DNA of 64,000 nucleotides from an uncultured Thermoanaerobaculia bacterium (lineage in GTDB: Bacteria; Acidobacteriota; Thermoanaerobaculia; Multivoradales; Multivoraceae), in assembly GCA_951812325.1 (NCBI GenBank), contig OX638294.1, positions 2,396,859-2,460,858 of the forward strand. Direction: 5' to 3'. The notes below the pieces were generated by a model. The model saw only the letters and a list, made by a program, of their open reading frames with translations. It searched no databases and was not told the DNA's origin. Positions 17,623-25,991 of this stretch are shown one piece after another. Both the position numbers and the translations under genes were made by a program. Position 1 is the stretch's first letter; every line of letters begins with the position of its first letter.

Positions 17623-18881
17623 GGGGTGAGCGTCCGGGCAACGCGGAAGCCGCCGAATGTGGTCCGGACCCCGGTCCCGTACCAGCCGCGGGACGCGGAG
17701 CGGAGGCGCCTCGGTTCGAAATTCCAGGAACCGCCCCGAAGGACGCGAACGGAACAGTCACCGCGCAGCCAGGCGCTGCCGTCGGACGGCGCGCCAACGT
17801 AGTCCCAGTTCCAGCAGTCCTCAACCCACTCCTCTACGTTGCCATGCATGTCGTGCAAGCCGAACCCGTTCGCACCAAACGAACCCACAGGCGCCGTCCT
17901 GTCGTCGTCCCAACGGCTACCGCAACCATCGCAGTTCGCACGGTTATCACCAATCTCATCGCCCCAACTGTACGCCGTGCGGCTCCCAGCCCGAGCAGCG
18001 TACTCCCACTCCGACTCGCTCAACAACCGGTACTCGTACCCCGTCTCCTCCGAAAGCCACGCAACGTACTCCTGAGTGTCCTCCCAACTCACGTGCACCA
18101 CCGGACGATTGCCGCGACCCCAACCCGCCTCATCCGGAACATGACGGCAACCGCCAGACTCCACGCATGCATCCCACTCAGAAAACGTCACCTCGTACTT
18201 CCCCACCGCAAGAGGCGCCGGAATCGTCACCGTATGCACCGGAAACTCGTCGTCGTCACACAACACGCTGTCCGATACACAGCCCATCTGAAAACTGCCT
18301 GCCGGAATCACGGCCGACTCCGGACCACCGCCGACGGCGCCACTACATCTGAAGGCGCTCGTATCGCTCCTGGTTGGAGCTGTCGTGCCCGCCTCGTTTG
18401 TATGAGTCCAGGTGTCGCCGTCCGGCCCGGTGACCCGAAGTTCGAAGCCAAGGTCCGTCACGGGCGCCACGAATACCCATCGGTGACCGTTGTACTCGCA
18501 ACCGTCCAGCACCTTGACCAGAACTTCCGCGTTCTCCCGGCTGAAAAACCAGAGAATCCCGGATTGACTGGATGCCCATACGCCTGCCTGCGCCTGTCCC
18601 GTCTCGCCTTCGCCGGTGATGTAGCACATGCGAACTCTGTAGCCGCCGTCGAACTGAAGCACGTCGGACGTCGGCGTACAAGGACCGTCCGTAGAAGAGC
18701 TGCCAGCCGGAATCACGACCAACTCCGGACCACTGCCGCCTGAGCGCAAAGCATCACGAACGCTCGCCAAAGGCGATCCTTCGTCGGCCCCCAAAACAGC
18801 CGAATCCGCCACCTCCTCCTGACGCGACTCTGCAACGGGCCCGGAGTGGAGCGGATCCCATGTGGCGCGGGCTCGCGCCAC
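17619..18881 (-). CDS. DGR target protein: accessory domain plus formylglycine-generating-enzyme (C-type-lectin-fold) domain
   Basis: 420 residues. Residues ~70-180 form an accessory domain (FDGGYRVRMCY, WFFSRENAEVLVKVLDG, NGHRWVFVAPVTDL) that I know from many secreted acidobacterial-type proteins. From ~205 an FGE-sulfatase/SUMF1 fold follows: IPAGSFQMGC, GKYEVTFSEWDAC, RLLSESEWEYAARAG, HDMHGNVEEWVEDCWNWD. The end RVLRGGSWNFEPRRLRSA and FGGFRVART is the classic variable repeat of DGR targets. 'GPExxVIPAGS' occurs before both domains, suggesting internal duplication. The first usable start (GTG 18881) lies inside a hairpin element and there is no signal peptide, so the N-terminus may be truncated. 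The A/T content is higher than in neighbours. Confidence 0.85.
   Translation of the reverse strand: MARARATWDPLHSGPVAESRQEEVADSAVLGADEGSPLASVRDALRSGGSGPELVVIPAGSSSTDGPCTPTSDVLQFDGGYRVRMCYITGEGETGQAQAGVWASSQSGILWFFSRENAEVLVKVLDGCEYNGHRWVFVAPVTDLGFELRVTGPDGDTWTHTNEAGTTAPTRSDTSAFRCSGAVGGGPESAVIPAGSFQMGCVSDSVLCDDDEFPVHTVTIPAPLAVGKYEVTFSEWDACVESGGCRHVPDEAGWGRGNRPVVHVSWEDTQEYVAWLSEETGYEYRLLSESEWEYAARAGSRTAYSWGDEIGDNRANCDGCGSRWDDDRTAPVGSFGANGFGLHDMHGNVEEWVEDCWNWDYVGAPSDGSAWLRGDCSVRVLRGGSWNFEPRRLRSASRGWYGTGVRTTFGGFRVARTLTP
17622..17735 (-). other. Variable repeat (VR) of the diversity-generating retroelement target
   Basis: The last ~37 codons of the target gene, from GGSWNF to FRVARTLTP. In DGR targets of this fold the template carries runs of AAC (Asn) codons whose adenines are mutagenised. 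Here the codons at expected variable sites (encoding F, S, G, Y, V, T, F, G) nearly all end in C, as descendants of AAC would. The invariant frame GGSW-N-P-LRSA-R-GFRVAR is kept. No template copy was found in the window, so adenine-specific substitution cannot be shown directly. Confidence 0.7.
18862..18881. repeat. GTGGCGCG hairpin overlapping the target-gene start
   Basis: 8-bp perfect stem (GTGGCGCG / CGCGCCAC) with a four-base loop, followed by CGGGTT. The same stem and flank occur at 27746-27768 (10-bp stem, then CGGGTT), which suggests a dispersed REP-like element. It contains the GTG I use as the start of the DGR target gene, so insertion or rearrangement at this point may have removed the native N-terminus. 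Confidence 0.5.
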
Positions 18882-19001
18882 GCGGGTTGCTCCCCGGTCG
18901 GCCCTCGTTCCCCGAATCGAGGGCGGCCCGACATGCCCCGTCTTCGGGCCTGGCCGGACGGGTGTCTGAGCGCTGCCGGAGCGACCGCAGCACGACCGCG
19001 G

Positions 19002-19497
19002 TCAGACCCCCCGCGACAGGTCGAACCACCCGCCGCGAAAGATCGCGTGACGCAGACGCCAGGTGTCCGCGTGTTCGGCGTGGGCGATCCAGCTCTGAAT
19101 ACGCCGCCGCACTTCGTCTTTGGACACCGTGCCGTGCCGCCAGCGGTCGCGCAGACCGCGGAGGCGGTTGCGGAAGCGGCGGACGTTCTCCTCGGGCAAC
19201 CGCCTGCGGCCGCCGGGAAAGAGGACGAAGCCGATACGGCCGCAGGAGGCATGGTGAACCACCCGGTCCCGAAAGGGGGCCGCGGAAACCATGCGGTGCT
19301 TCGGATCGCGGATCCCGATCTTCGTGTAGCGTCCCGGACAATAGAGGCCAGCGTGCAACTGCCGCTCGAGCCGCAGGACCTCGGTCTCGAGGTTGGCAAG
19401 AAAAGCGGCGACGCCCGGGTTCCCGCGCGGCGCGCAGTGCGGCCGCATGCAGCGCCTCGAAGGAGGCGATGCGGTCGAACAGGTCAGGCGCCGCCAC
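19002..19497 (-). pseudogene. DGR reverse transcriptase remnant lacking the catalytic core
   Basis: From GTG 19497 the N-terminal DGR-RT sequence reads DLFDRIASFEALHAAAL. Near 19432-19447 the frame shifts, then continues PGVAAFLANLETEVLRLERQ, YCPGRYTKIGIRDPK and SAAPFRDRVVHHA. At about 19240 it jumps straight to the C-terminal thumb-type region FVLFPGGRRRLPEENVRRF and SWIAHAEHADTWRLRHAIFR. Intact DGR RTs have roughly 200 residues between these blocks, including the YxDD active site; all of that is deleted. The start overlaps the avd stop by 14 bases, the usual compact DGR arrangement. It cannot encode an active polymerase. Confidence 0.88.
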
Positions 19498-19832
19498 GAG
19501 CGGCGTGCGCTTTTCCCCAGGCGCCGACCTTCCGCCCCGTCTCATCGATGGAACGCGCGGCATACTCGTAGCGACGCCGGTCAAGTGCGCGCAGATCGCA
19601 GGCCAGGCAGAACAGAAAACGGAGCTTCTCAAGCCCCAGGTTAGCGTTAGCGGCAGCGAGATGATCGCCTCTGCGCCGTGAGCAGGTCGCCTTGATCAAG
19701 TGTTCAAGGACGTCCAGTGCCGTGTCCTGGATCCGGTCTCCTGGCAGGAACTTGCGGCTCCGGGGGAAAGCGCTCCACCGCCGGCACGAGCCACAGAACG
19801 AACCGGTAGTGGGACTCAAGAGCAGGACCGGT
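19484..19832 (-). pseudogene. avd: Avd-type accessory variability determinant (four-helix bundle), frameshifted
   Basis: Two frames together give a full Avd: GPALESHYRFVLWLVPAVER in one frame, then FPRSRKFLPGDRIQDTALDV, NLGLEKLRFLFCLACDLRAL and RRYEYAARSIDETGRKVGAW in another. The switch falls at a G-run (19762-19766; five G where four would restore the frame). This is the S23-like four-helix bundle that binds the DGR reverse transcriptase and template RNA. A one-base homopolymer difference could be a sequencing error, but the adjacent RT is independently ruined. No clear start codon is visible; the first ~10 codons lie inside the direct repeat. Confidence 0.85.
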
Positions 19833-20007
19833 CGCTCTTGCCGCTCCCGCCCGTGCCGTGCTTCGCTCTTGCTGTTCCCCCGACAAAGCTCCCTGCATGC
19901 CATGCCATCCTCGCCACAGCCGAAGCGACGACAACCCGGGCGCCGGACCAAGGGGGCCAGCCCCCTTGGAACCCCCCCCCGGAGGAGGTAAAGAGGTAAA
20001 GACTCAC
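19800..20007 (-). repeat. DGR-associated ~205-bp direct repeat, right copy
   Basis: Same sequence as 17420-17622. This copy runs directly into avd, so it is in the native position. It holds a perfect 9-bp hairpin with a four-base loop at 19948-19969 (CCAAGGGGG / CCCCCTTGG). In characterised DGRs a short DNA hairpin with a four-base loop just downstream of VR is needed for retrohoming; this hairpin sits about 30-40 bases beyond where a target stop codon would be. Upstream (20008-20144, minus orientation) no target-gene end is recognisable, so the gene that once preceded this copy seems deleted. Confidence 0.85.
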
Positions 20008-20144
20008 TGCTGCAGGGAAGAGCGCAAAGACCGACGCCATCGACGCCCGGAGTGTTGGCCCGCAGCGTGGACACGGCCGACGATCTGGCGCTGACTCGGG
20101 TGAGGGGCCACAGGTGCAGCGCGACCTGGAGACGATTGCAGCGG

Positions 20145-21731
20145 CTACTGCCGGCGACAAAGATGCCGCCACTGCTCGGGGATCTGGCTGCAGAACGACT
20201 CCCTCTCGTCAAGCACGGCATGCGCCTGCGTGACGATCGACCGGTAGCACGTCTCGGTGAGAAGCGGATCCTCCATCGCCGCGCACAGGGCCAAGCCTTC
20301 GCCCTGCTGCGACTCGTCCCAGAAGAGTGTTCGGGCGGCGCCGTCGATGCAGGCGTTGCGATACTGAACCGTCGACGGTACACCGCAGTAGTGGGCGATG
20401 GTCAGGTGACTCCCTGGGTACATTCCGCTCAGGTCCCGGCCGTAGCTTCCGAAACACGTCCGGCGGCCGGTGGGCGGCGCCTCTTCACAGGCTTGGGCAA
20501 CGAGGTCAAGATCTCTATTGAAGACAGCGAGCATCTGTGACGTCTGGTACCAGTAGCAGTCGTCGACGTAGCGGTCTTCCAGGGCGTTGCAGGGATAATG
20601 GGGGTCGTTCGCGTCCAGGTAGGCGGAGCGCTGGCCGACTTCGCTGGCGAGCCCGTTCACCACGTTCTCCATGAACACGCCGCTGTAGCACGAACTCCGA
20701 TTCATCTCATCGCTCAGGTGGTCGCAGAGTTTCAGTGCATCCTCGATCTCGTAGGCGGTCCAGGCCATCACGCCGTGGCCGACTCCGTGCAGACACTGGT
20801 GACGAGCGAAAGAGTTGTTCGCCGAGAAGCACAGTACGCCCACGTCCTCCGCCAGGTTCGCGATACCCCGGGCGACGAATAGCTGTTCCAGCATGCCGTG
20901 GCGCATACCCGACCTGCAGACCTCTTCCACGCTGACGGAAGCCGCCGCTCCGTATTCCGCGAAGGTCATCCGCCCGAGGTGGTGCGCACTGCCGTGGCAG
21001 TCGATGCCGGTTGCGACTTCGGCCTCGCGCAGCACACGCAGGGTCGCCCGCGGGCCGTACATGTGCATGAACTCTCGTACAGCTTCGGTGTCTTGCAGCA
21101 GCCTGTCGTATTGCTCGGTCGTCTGCGCCGGCGGCTCGGGGAACGAAAGAGCCTCTTCTTCGACCACCAGAGGCTCGAGCGTGGAGCCGGGGGGAGACAG
21201 CGCCACGATCAAGCCGGTGTGGCTCGGGTTCTCGTCGTTGTAGTAGCGCCAGTAACCGCTGACATGGAAGGCCTGAGTCCACTCCCGGCTGTGGCCGTCC
21301 GCATCCGGATCGTCCGGCGTCCAGGCCGGGGCGTCGGAATGGTGGTCCTCGCCGTGCGCGCCGTGATGGTCCGCCTGCTCTCCCGAGTGTGACTCGGCAT
21401 GCGCGACGGCGAATCGCGGAGCAAGCCGGTCGCCGGACTCATCGACCAGGACGACCCGGGCGCCGGTTTCCACGTCCAGACGAGCCGGGACGAACCCTTC
21501 GTCAGCCCGGTAGTAGACGGTCTGGACAACCTCATGGTGAACATCATGAGCCGCCGGATGCTGCGCTTCGGGCGGCTGCGCGTTCCGCGGCGAAACGCAA
21601 CCGAAGACCACCAAGCCACAGGGAAGCAGCCAGAAAAACAGCGCCCGGCCGCGATGATGCGCCGGGGCTCGACGCCGTCTGTCAACTCGCTCGGTCAACG
21701 TGCCTTCGGCAGACTGATACTGATACGGCAT
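20145..21731 (-). CDS. Lipoprotein with cupredoxin-like domain and Cys/His-rich C-terminal domain, function unknown
   Basis: 528 residues. ATG 21731 follows GGAGGG by four bases. A basic N-terminus leads into FFWLLPCGLVVFGC, a lipobox-like signal peptide. Residues ~60-200 look cupredoxin-like (YYRADEGFVPARLDVETGAR; later FHVSGYWRYYND) with a His-rich insert (ADHHGAHGEDHHSD) that could bind metal. The C-terminal ~300 residues carry regularly spaced Cys and His: DCHGSAHHLGR, CRSGMRHGMLEQ, HQCLHGVGHGVM, then C-x pairs such as SSCYSG and DDCYWYQ. I recall this Cys/His pattern from uncharacterised secreted proteins but cannot name a function. It is the gene just upstream of the DGR remnant and shows no variable repeat. 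Confidence 0.75.
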   Translation of the reverse strand: MPYQYQSAEGTLTERVDRRRRAPAHHRGRALFFWLLPCGLVVFGCVSPRNAQPPEAQHPAAHDVHHEVVQTVYYRADEGFVPARLDVETGARVVLVDESGDRLAPRFAVAHAESHSGEQADHHGAHGEDHHSDAPAWTPDDPDADGHSREWTQAFHVSGYWRYYNDENPSHTGLIVALSPPGSTLEPLVVEEEALSFPEPPAQTTEQYDRLLQDTEAVREFMHMYGPRATLRVLREAEVATGIDCHGSAHHLGRMTFAEYGAAASVSVEEVCRSGMRHGMLEQLFVARGIANLAEDVGVLCFSANNSFARHQCLHGVGHGVMAWTAYEIEDALKLCDHLSDEMNRSSCYSGVFMENVVNGLASEVGQRSAYLDANDPHYPCNALEDRYVDDCYWYQTSQMLAVFNRDLDLVAQACEEAPPTGRRTCFGSYGRDLSGMYPGSHLTIAHYCGVPSTVQYRNACIDGAARTLFWDESQQGEGLALCAAMEDPLLTETCYRSIVTQAHAVLDERESFCSQIPEQWRHLCRRQ

Positions 21732-21813
21732 GGCTCCCTCCACGGTTCGCGATCACCCATGACGGTACACCATCCTGACGGAACTTCCTGCCGCCAGGGC
21801 TGCTCCGCCGGGG

Positions 21814-24800
21814 CTAGACCCCGAAGTAGCGGGCGTCCGGGTGATGGAACACCAGCGCCGACACGGTGGCCTCGGGGTCCATCATGTCGCCCTCGGTGAG
21901 TTCGACCCCGATGTCGGCGGGCTGAAGCGCCGCGAAGAGCTGGCGCTGGCCCGCCAGGTCGGGGCAGGCGGGGTAGCCGAAGGAATAGCGCTTGCCGCGG
22001 TACTTCGCAGTCAGGCGTTCGCGGGTCGTCATCTCCGGCGGATCGGGGAAGCCGAGGTCGGCGCGGAGCCGCTGGTGCAGCAGCTCGGCCGCGGCCTCCG
22101 CCGTCTCGAGAGCCAGCGCCGCGTAGGCGTGGCTCTTCAGATACTCGCCCTGCCGCTTGAAGCGCTCCGCAACCTCGCGTACGCCGCCGCCCGCGGTGAC
22201 CACGAACAACGCCGCGTGATCGCCCGCCGGCAGCACGTAGTCGGCGAGACAGAGCCCGTTCTCGCGTGCCTGGCGGGGCAGGCGCCACGCGGCCGCGACG
22301 CTCTCCGCGCCGCCTCCGCCCGGTGCGAGCAGGACCAGCCGGTTGCCCTCGCCCCGGGCCGGGAAGAACCGCCACACCCCGCGCACCGCCATCTCGCCGC
22401 GGGCGAAGTCCTTGACTTCCTCGACCACGGCTTCGACCTTGCGCAGCTTCGGATCGTCGGCCCGGCCCAGGCGTTCCACGGAGCCCCTGAGGCCGAGGTG
22501 CTTGGCGTAGAGCATCTGCAGGTTCAGGTGGGGCCACACCTCGTCGAGATCGAAGCGGGCGGAGCGGCGATCGAGATACGGCGGCCGGGGCGCCGGGATA
22601 TCGGTGCGCACGGAGGAGCTGCGCCGCTCTCCGGACGGCGTCGCCCTGGTCCTGGCCCGGGTCCGAAACGCGGCCGCGTCCCGCTCGCGCAGTGACTCGA
22701 CCTCCTCCAGCAGGGCCCCCCTTCGACTTGTGTCGCACAGACGTTCGATCAGATCGAGCCCGCTCATCGCGTCGCTCGCGTAGGTGCAGACGCCGCCGTA
22801 TCCGGGCGCGATCCGGCCATGCGTGAACCGCCGGGTCAGCGCCGCTCCTCCGACCACGAGGTCCGTATCGATGCCGGCCGCGGCAAAGTCCCCGGCGGTG
22901 GCCACCATCTGCCGGGCGCTCTTGACCAGGAGCCCCGAAAGGCCGATCACGTCCGGCCGGTGCCTGCGCGCGGCCTGGATCAACTGCTCGCTCGCCACCT
23001 TGATCCCCAGGTTCACCACGTCGAAGCCGTTGTTGGTCAGGATGATGTCGACCAGGTTCTTGCCGATGTCGTGGACGTCGCCCTTCACGGTCGCCAGGAT
23101 CACCCGGCCGCGGGTCATCGCCTCCATGCGCTCCATGTGGGGTTCGAGGTGATCGACCGCCGCCTTCATCACCTCGGCGCTCTGCAGCACCTCGGCCACG
23201 ATCAGCTCGTTGGCGTTGAACAGCCGGCCGACCTCCGCCATCCCGGTCATCAGCGGTCCGTTGATGATGTCGAGCGGGTCGGGCCAGCGCGGGTCGGCCA
23301 GCGCCGCGGAAAGATCCGGCCCGAGGCCCTCCTTGCTGCCTTCGACGACTGACCGGGAAAGGCGTTCGGCCAGCGGCAACAGGTCCCGCGGCGCCTGCTC
23401 GCTCCGTCTCCTGCGGTCCCGGAACGCCGCGGTGAACGCCTCGACCGCGCGTTGGCCCGCCTCCGCATCGCCCGCCCGCAGGTCGAGCAGCGCTTCCGCG
23501 AGCACCCGTTCGGCGACCGGGATCCCGGCGTAGCGGGCCAGACCCTGGGTGTTCACGATTGCCGCATCGAGGCCGGCCTGGGTGCAGCGGTAGAGGAACA
23601 CCGCGTTCAGCACCTCGCGGCCCGCCAGCGGCAGGCCGAAGCTCACGTTCGAGATGCCCAGGATCGTCCGCGTGCCCGGGAACGCCTCGCGCACTCTGCG
23701 CACCCCTTCGATCGTCGCCGCCGCCGAGCCGAGATACGCCTCGTCGCCGGTGCCGCACGGGAAGACCAGGGGATCCCACCAGATGTCCTGGGGTTCCAGG
23801 CCCCAGCGCGAGGTCAGCAGGTCGAAGCTGCGCCCCGCGACCTCGAGCTTGCGGTCGGTCGACACCGCCATGCCCCGCTCGTCGATCAGGCCGACGATCA
23901 CCGCGCAACCGAAGTCCCTGGCGAGCGGAACCACCTGCTCGAAGCGCTCGGTTCCGTCCTCCAGGTTGATCGAGTTCAGGATCGAGCGCCCCTGGCACCA
24001 GGTCAACGCCCGCGCCATTACCTCGTGGTCCGTGCTGTCGATCATCAGCGGCGCCTTGACCCGGCGCACCAGGCGCTCCAGGAACCGCTCCATGTCGTCC
24101 ACCTCGTCGCGCTCCGGGTCCTGGAGGCAGATGTCGACCACCTGGGCGCCGTTCTTGACCTGTGCGCGACCGACCTCGGCCGCCGCCTCGTACTCGCCCT
24201 CGCGGATCAGCCGCTTGAACTTGCGGCTGCCGAGCACGTTGGTGCGTTCGCCCACCAGGAGCGGCCGGTTGTCCTCGGTCAGCTCCGCGGCATCCAGACC
24301 CGAGACGAGGCAGCGGCGATGATCGGGAGGCAGGCGCGGCGAACGGCCCCGGACCAGGTCCGCGAACGTCTCGATGTGCAACGCGGTCGTGCCGCAGCAG
24401 CCGCCGACCAGATTCAGCCAGCCATGTTCCAGGAAGCGGGAGAAGACCGCCCGGAAGTCGTCCGGCGTCTGCGTGTACCGGCCGTCCTCGTCGGGCAGCC
24501 CGGCGTTCGGAACGCACGCCACCCGCGTGCGGCAGATCTCGGACAGCGTCCGCAGGTGGTCGAACATCTGGTCGGGGCCCGTCGCGCAGTTGAGACCCAC
24601 GTAGAGCAGGTCGCGGCGGTCCCGGTGCAGAAGGGAGGCAGCGAGGGCTTCGACGTCCTGGCCCCCGAGCATGGTGCCCGTCGTTTCGATGGTCACCGAG
24701 ACCGCCACCGGCAGACGCCAGCCCAGTCGCTCGAACGCCTGCTCGATCCCGATGAGACCCGCCTTCACGTTGAGCGTGTCCTGGCAGGTCTCGAGCAGCA

Positions 24801-25314
24801 GGTAGTCGGCGCCGCCGACGGCCAGACCCAGCGCCTGGGTGAGGTAGTCGTCCTGCAGACGCTCGAACGTCACGCCGCCGGTGACGGAGATCGCCCTGGT
24901 CGTCGGCCCCATCGAGCCGCAGACGAAGGACTCCCGCTCCGTTCCGGCGCAGGCCTGCCGCGCCAGTTCGGCGGCGCGCCGGTTCAGCTCGAGAGCGCGC
25001 CCCTGCAAGCCGTACTCGGCGAGCACGAGCGGCGTGCCGCCGAACGTGTTCGTCTCCACGATGTCGGCGCCGGCCTGCAGATAGGAGCGGTGGACGTCGA
25101 GCACGACGTCGGGCCGGGTCGCCACCAGGATCTCGTTGCAGCCCTCGAGTTCGTCGCCCCCGAAGTCCGCGGGGCCGAGGTTCGCCGCCTGGAACGCCGT
25201 GCCGGTGGCCCCGTCCAGAACGAGGACCCGCTGCTCCAGGGCGTCGACCAGGGCACGTCCCCGGGCTTGCCGGTCCTCCGGTTCCGGTCGTCGTTCAAAC
25301 GGCACCGTATCCAC
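21814..25314 (-). CDS. metH: Cobalamin-dependent methionine synthase
   Basis: 1166 residues, complete four-module MetH. Homocysteine module: zinc cysteines in LNCATGPDQ and GGCCGTT (residues ~1-330). Pterin module: GERTNVLGSRKFK to ~640. Cobalamin module: the B12 lower-ligand motif DVHDIGKN (near 750) and SGLLVKS. Activation (SAM-binding) module: AKYRGKRYSFGYPACPDL near the C-terminus. It transfers a methyl group from methyltetrahydrofolate to homocysteine. No cobalamin or SAM riboswitch is recognisable in the 80 bases before the ATG. Confidence 0.97.
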   Translation of the reverse strand: MDTVPFERRPEPEDRQARGRALVDALEQRVLVLDGATGTAFQAANLGPADFGGDELEGCNEILVATRPDVVLDVHRSYLQAGADIVETNTFGGTPLVLAEYGLQGRALELNRRAAELARQACAGTERESFVCGSMGPTTRAISVTGGVTFERLQDDYLTQALGLAVGGADYLLLETCQDTLNVKAGLIGIEQAFERLGWRLPVAVSVTIETTGTMLGGQDVEALAASLLHRDRRDLLYVGLNCATGPDQMFDHLRTLSEICRTRVACVPNAGLPDEDGRYTQTPDDFRAVFSRFLEHGWLNLVGGCCGTTALHIETFADLVRGRSPRLPPDHRRCLVSGLDAAELTEDNRPLLVGERTNVLGSRKFKRLIREGEYEAAAEVGRAQVKNGAQVVDICLQDPERDEVDDMERFLERLVRRVKAPLMIDSTDHEVMARALTWCQGRSILNSINLEDGTERFEQVVPLARDFGCAVIVGLIDERGMAVSTDRKLEVAGRSFDLLTSRWGLEPQDIWWDPLVFPCGTGDEAYLGSAAATIEGVRRVREAFPGTRTILGISNVSFGLPLAGREVLNAVFLYRCTQAGLDAAIVNTQGLARYAGIPVAERVLAEALLDLRAGDAEAGQRAVEAFTAAFRDRRRRSEQAPRDLLPLAERLSRSVVEGSKEGLGPDLSAALADPRWPDPLDIINGPLMTGMAEVGRLFNANELIVAEVLQSAEVMKAAVDHLEPHMERMEAMTRGRVILATVKGDVHDIGKNLVDIILTNNGFDVVNLGIKVASEQLIQAARRHRPDVIGLSGLLVKSARQMVATAGDFAAAGIDTDLVVGGAALTRRFTHGRIAPGYGGVCTYASDAMSGLDLIERLCDTSRRGALLEEVESLRERDAAAFRTRARTRATPSGERRSSSVRTDIPAPRPPYLDRRSARFDLDEVWPHLNLQMLYAKHLGLRGSVERLGRADDPKLRKVEAVVEEVKDFARGEMAVRGVWRFFPARGEGNRLVLLAPGGGGAESVAAAWRLPRQARENGLCLADYVLPAGDHAALFVVTAGGGVREVAERFKRQGEYLKSHAYAALALETAEAAAELLHQRLRADLGFPDPPEMTTRERLTAKYRGKRYSFGYPACPDLAGQRQLFAALQPADIGVELTEGDMMDPEATVSALVFHHPDARYFGV

Positions 25315-25394
25315 TCCATGCCTGCCTCTGCCGATCCTCAGCCCGGCGGTGACGCCAACGGTCCGCGGCAGAAGTCACGCAGCATGCGGGCGTC

Positions 25395-25991
25395 TCAACT
25401 CGAGCCGTTCGCGATGCGGCGCCGGCGCCGCGGGAAGAGCCGGGCGGCGAGCAGGGCGCCGAACGCGACGCCGATCGCATCGGCGGCCAGATCCGTCCAC
25501 TCCCCCGACCGGTAGCCGAGCAGAATCTGGCAGATCTCGATCGCGCCGCCGTAGGCCACCGCCGCCAGCGCCGCCAGCAGCACGCCGCGGACGCGGCCGG
25601 CGCGCGCAGGAGGGCGGCACCAGACCCAGGCCAGCAACGCGAAGAGAGCCGCATGGACGATCTGGTCCCAGGGAAGTTCCAGGGCCGCCCGGCGGGCATC
25701 GTCTCCGAGCAGACCCGCGAGCCACCGCAGGCCGCGTTCCAGGTTGCCGGCGAGCGCGGACGCCGGCAGGAGCAGAAACAACGCCACGACGCCGGCGACG
25801 CCAACCGAGAGCAGTCGCCACTTGCGCGCAAGGCGCCGCGGAGGGAAATCAGCGCGGTCCGACGAACCCCTCCTTCTCGAGATGGAGGATGACCTGCTGC
25901 GCAGCCTCCTCCGCCGTGATGTCCGACGTGTCGATGACCAGGTCCGGGCTCTCCGGCGCCTCGTAAGGGTCCGATATGCCGGTGAAGGCAT
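25395..25991 (-). CDS. VanZ-like membrane protein (true start uncertain)
   Basis: The C-terminal ~135 residues have four membrane segments with VanZ-like motifs: DQIVHAALFALLAW, EICQILLGYRSGEWTDLAAD and a final glycine-rich helix GVAFGALLAARLF. The only ATG in frame (25991) overlaps the upstream sulfurylase gene by 143 bases and gives an Arg/Ser-rich N-terminus typical of out-of-frame translation. The real protein probably begins near 25811-25860, just before RKWRLLSVGVAG, after an AAGGAGGGG sequence in the end of the upstream gene, but no standard start codon sits there. VanZ-like proteins are of unknown function outside teicoplanin resistance. Confidence 0.65.
   Translation of the reverse strand: MPSPAYRTLTRRRRARTWSSTRRTSRRRRLRSRSSSISRRRGSSDRADFPPRRLARKWRLLSVGVAGVVALFLLLPASALAGNLERGLRWLAGLLGDDARRAALELPWDQIVHAALFALLAWVWCRPPARAGRVRGVLLAALAAVAYGGAIEICQILLGYRSGEWTDLAADAIGVAFGALLAARLFPRRRRRIANGSS

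Noticed and set aside
20020-20100. Short group II intron RT-like string (NTPGVDGVG) near the right DGR repeat
   Set aside because: Nine residues with no neighbouring RT motifs in any frame; most likely chance.
25315-25394. Cobalamin or SAM riboswitch before metH
   Set aside because: Only 80 bases are available and neither the B12-box nor a SAM-type core is visible.
21695-25515. Long open frames on both strands over metH (21695-24517 minus, 23452-25515 plus)
   Set aside because: Both are frame shadows of metH, which carries all four expected modules.
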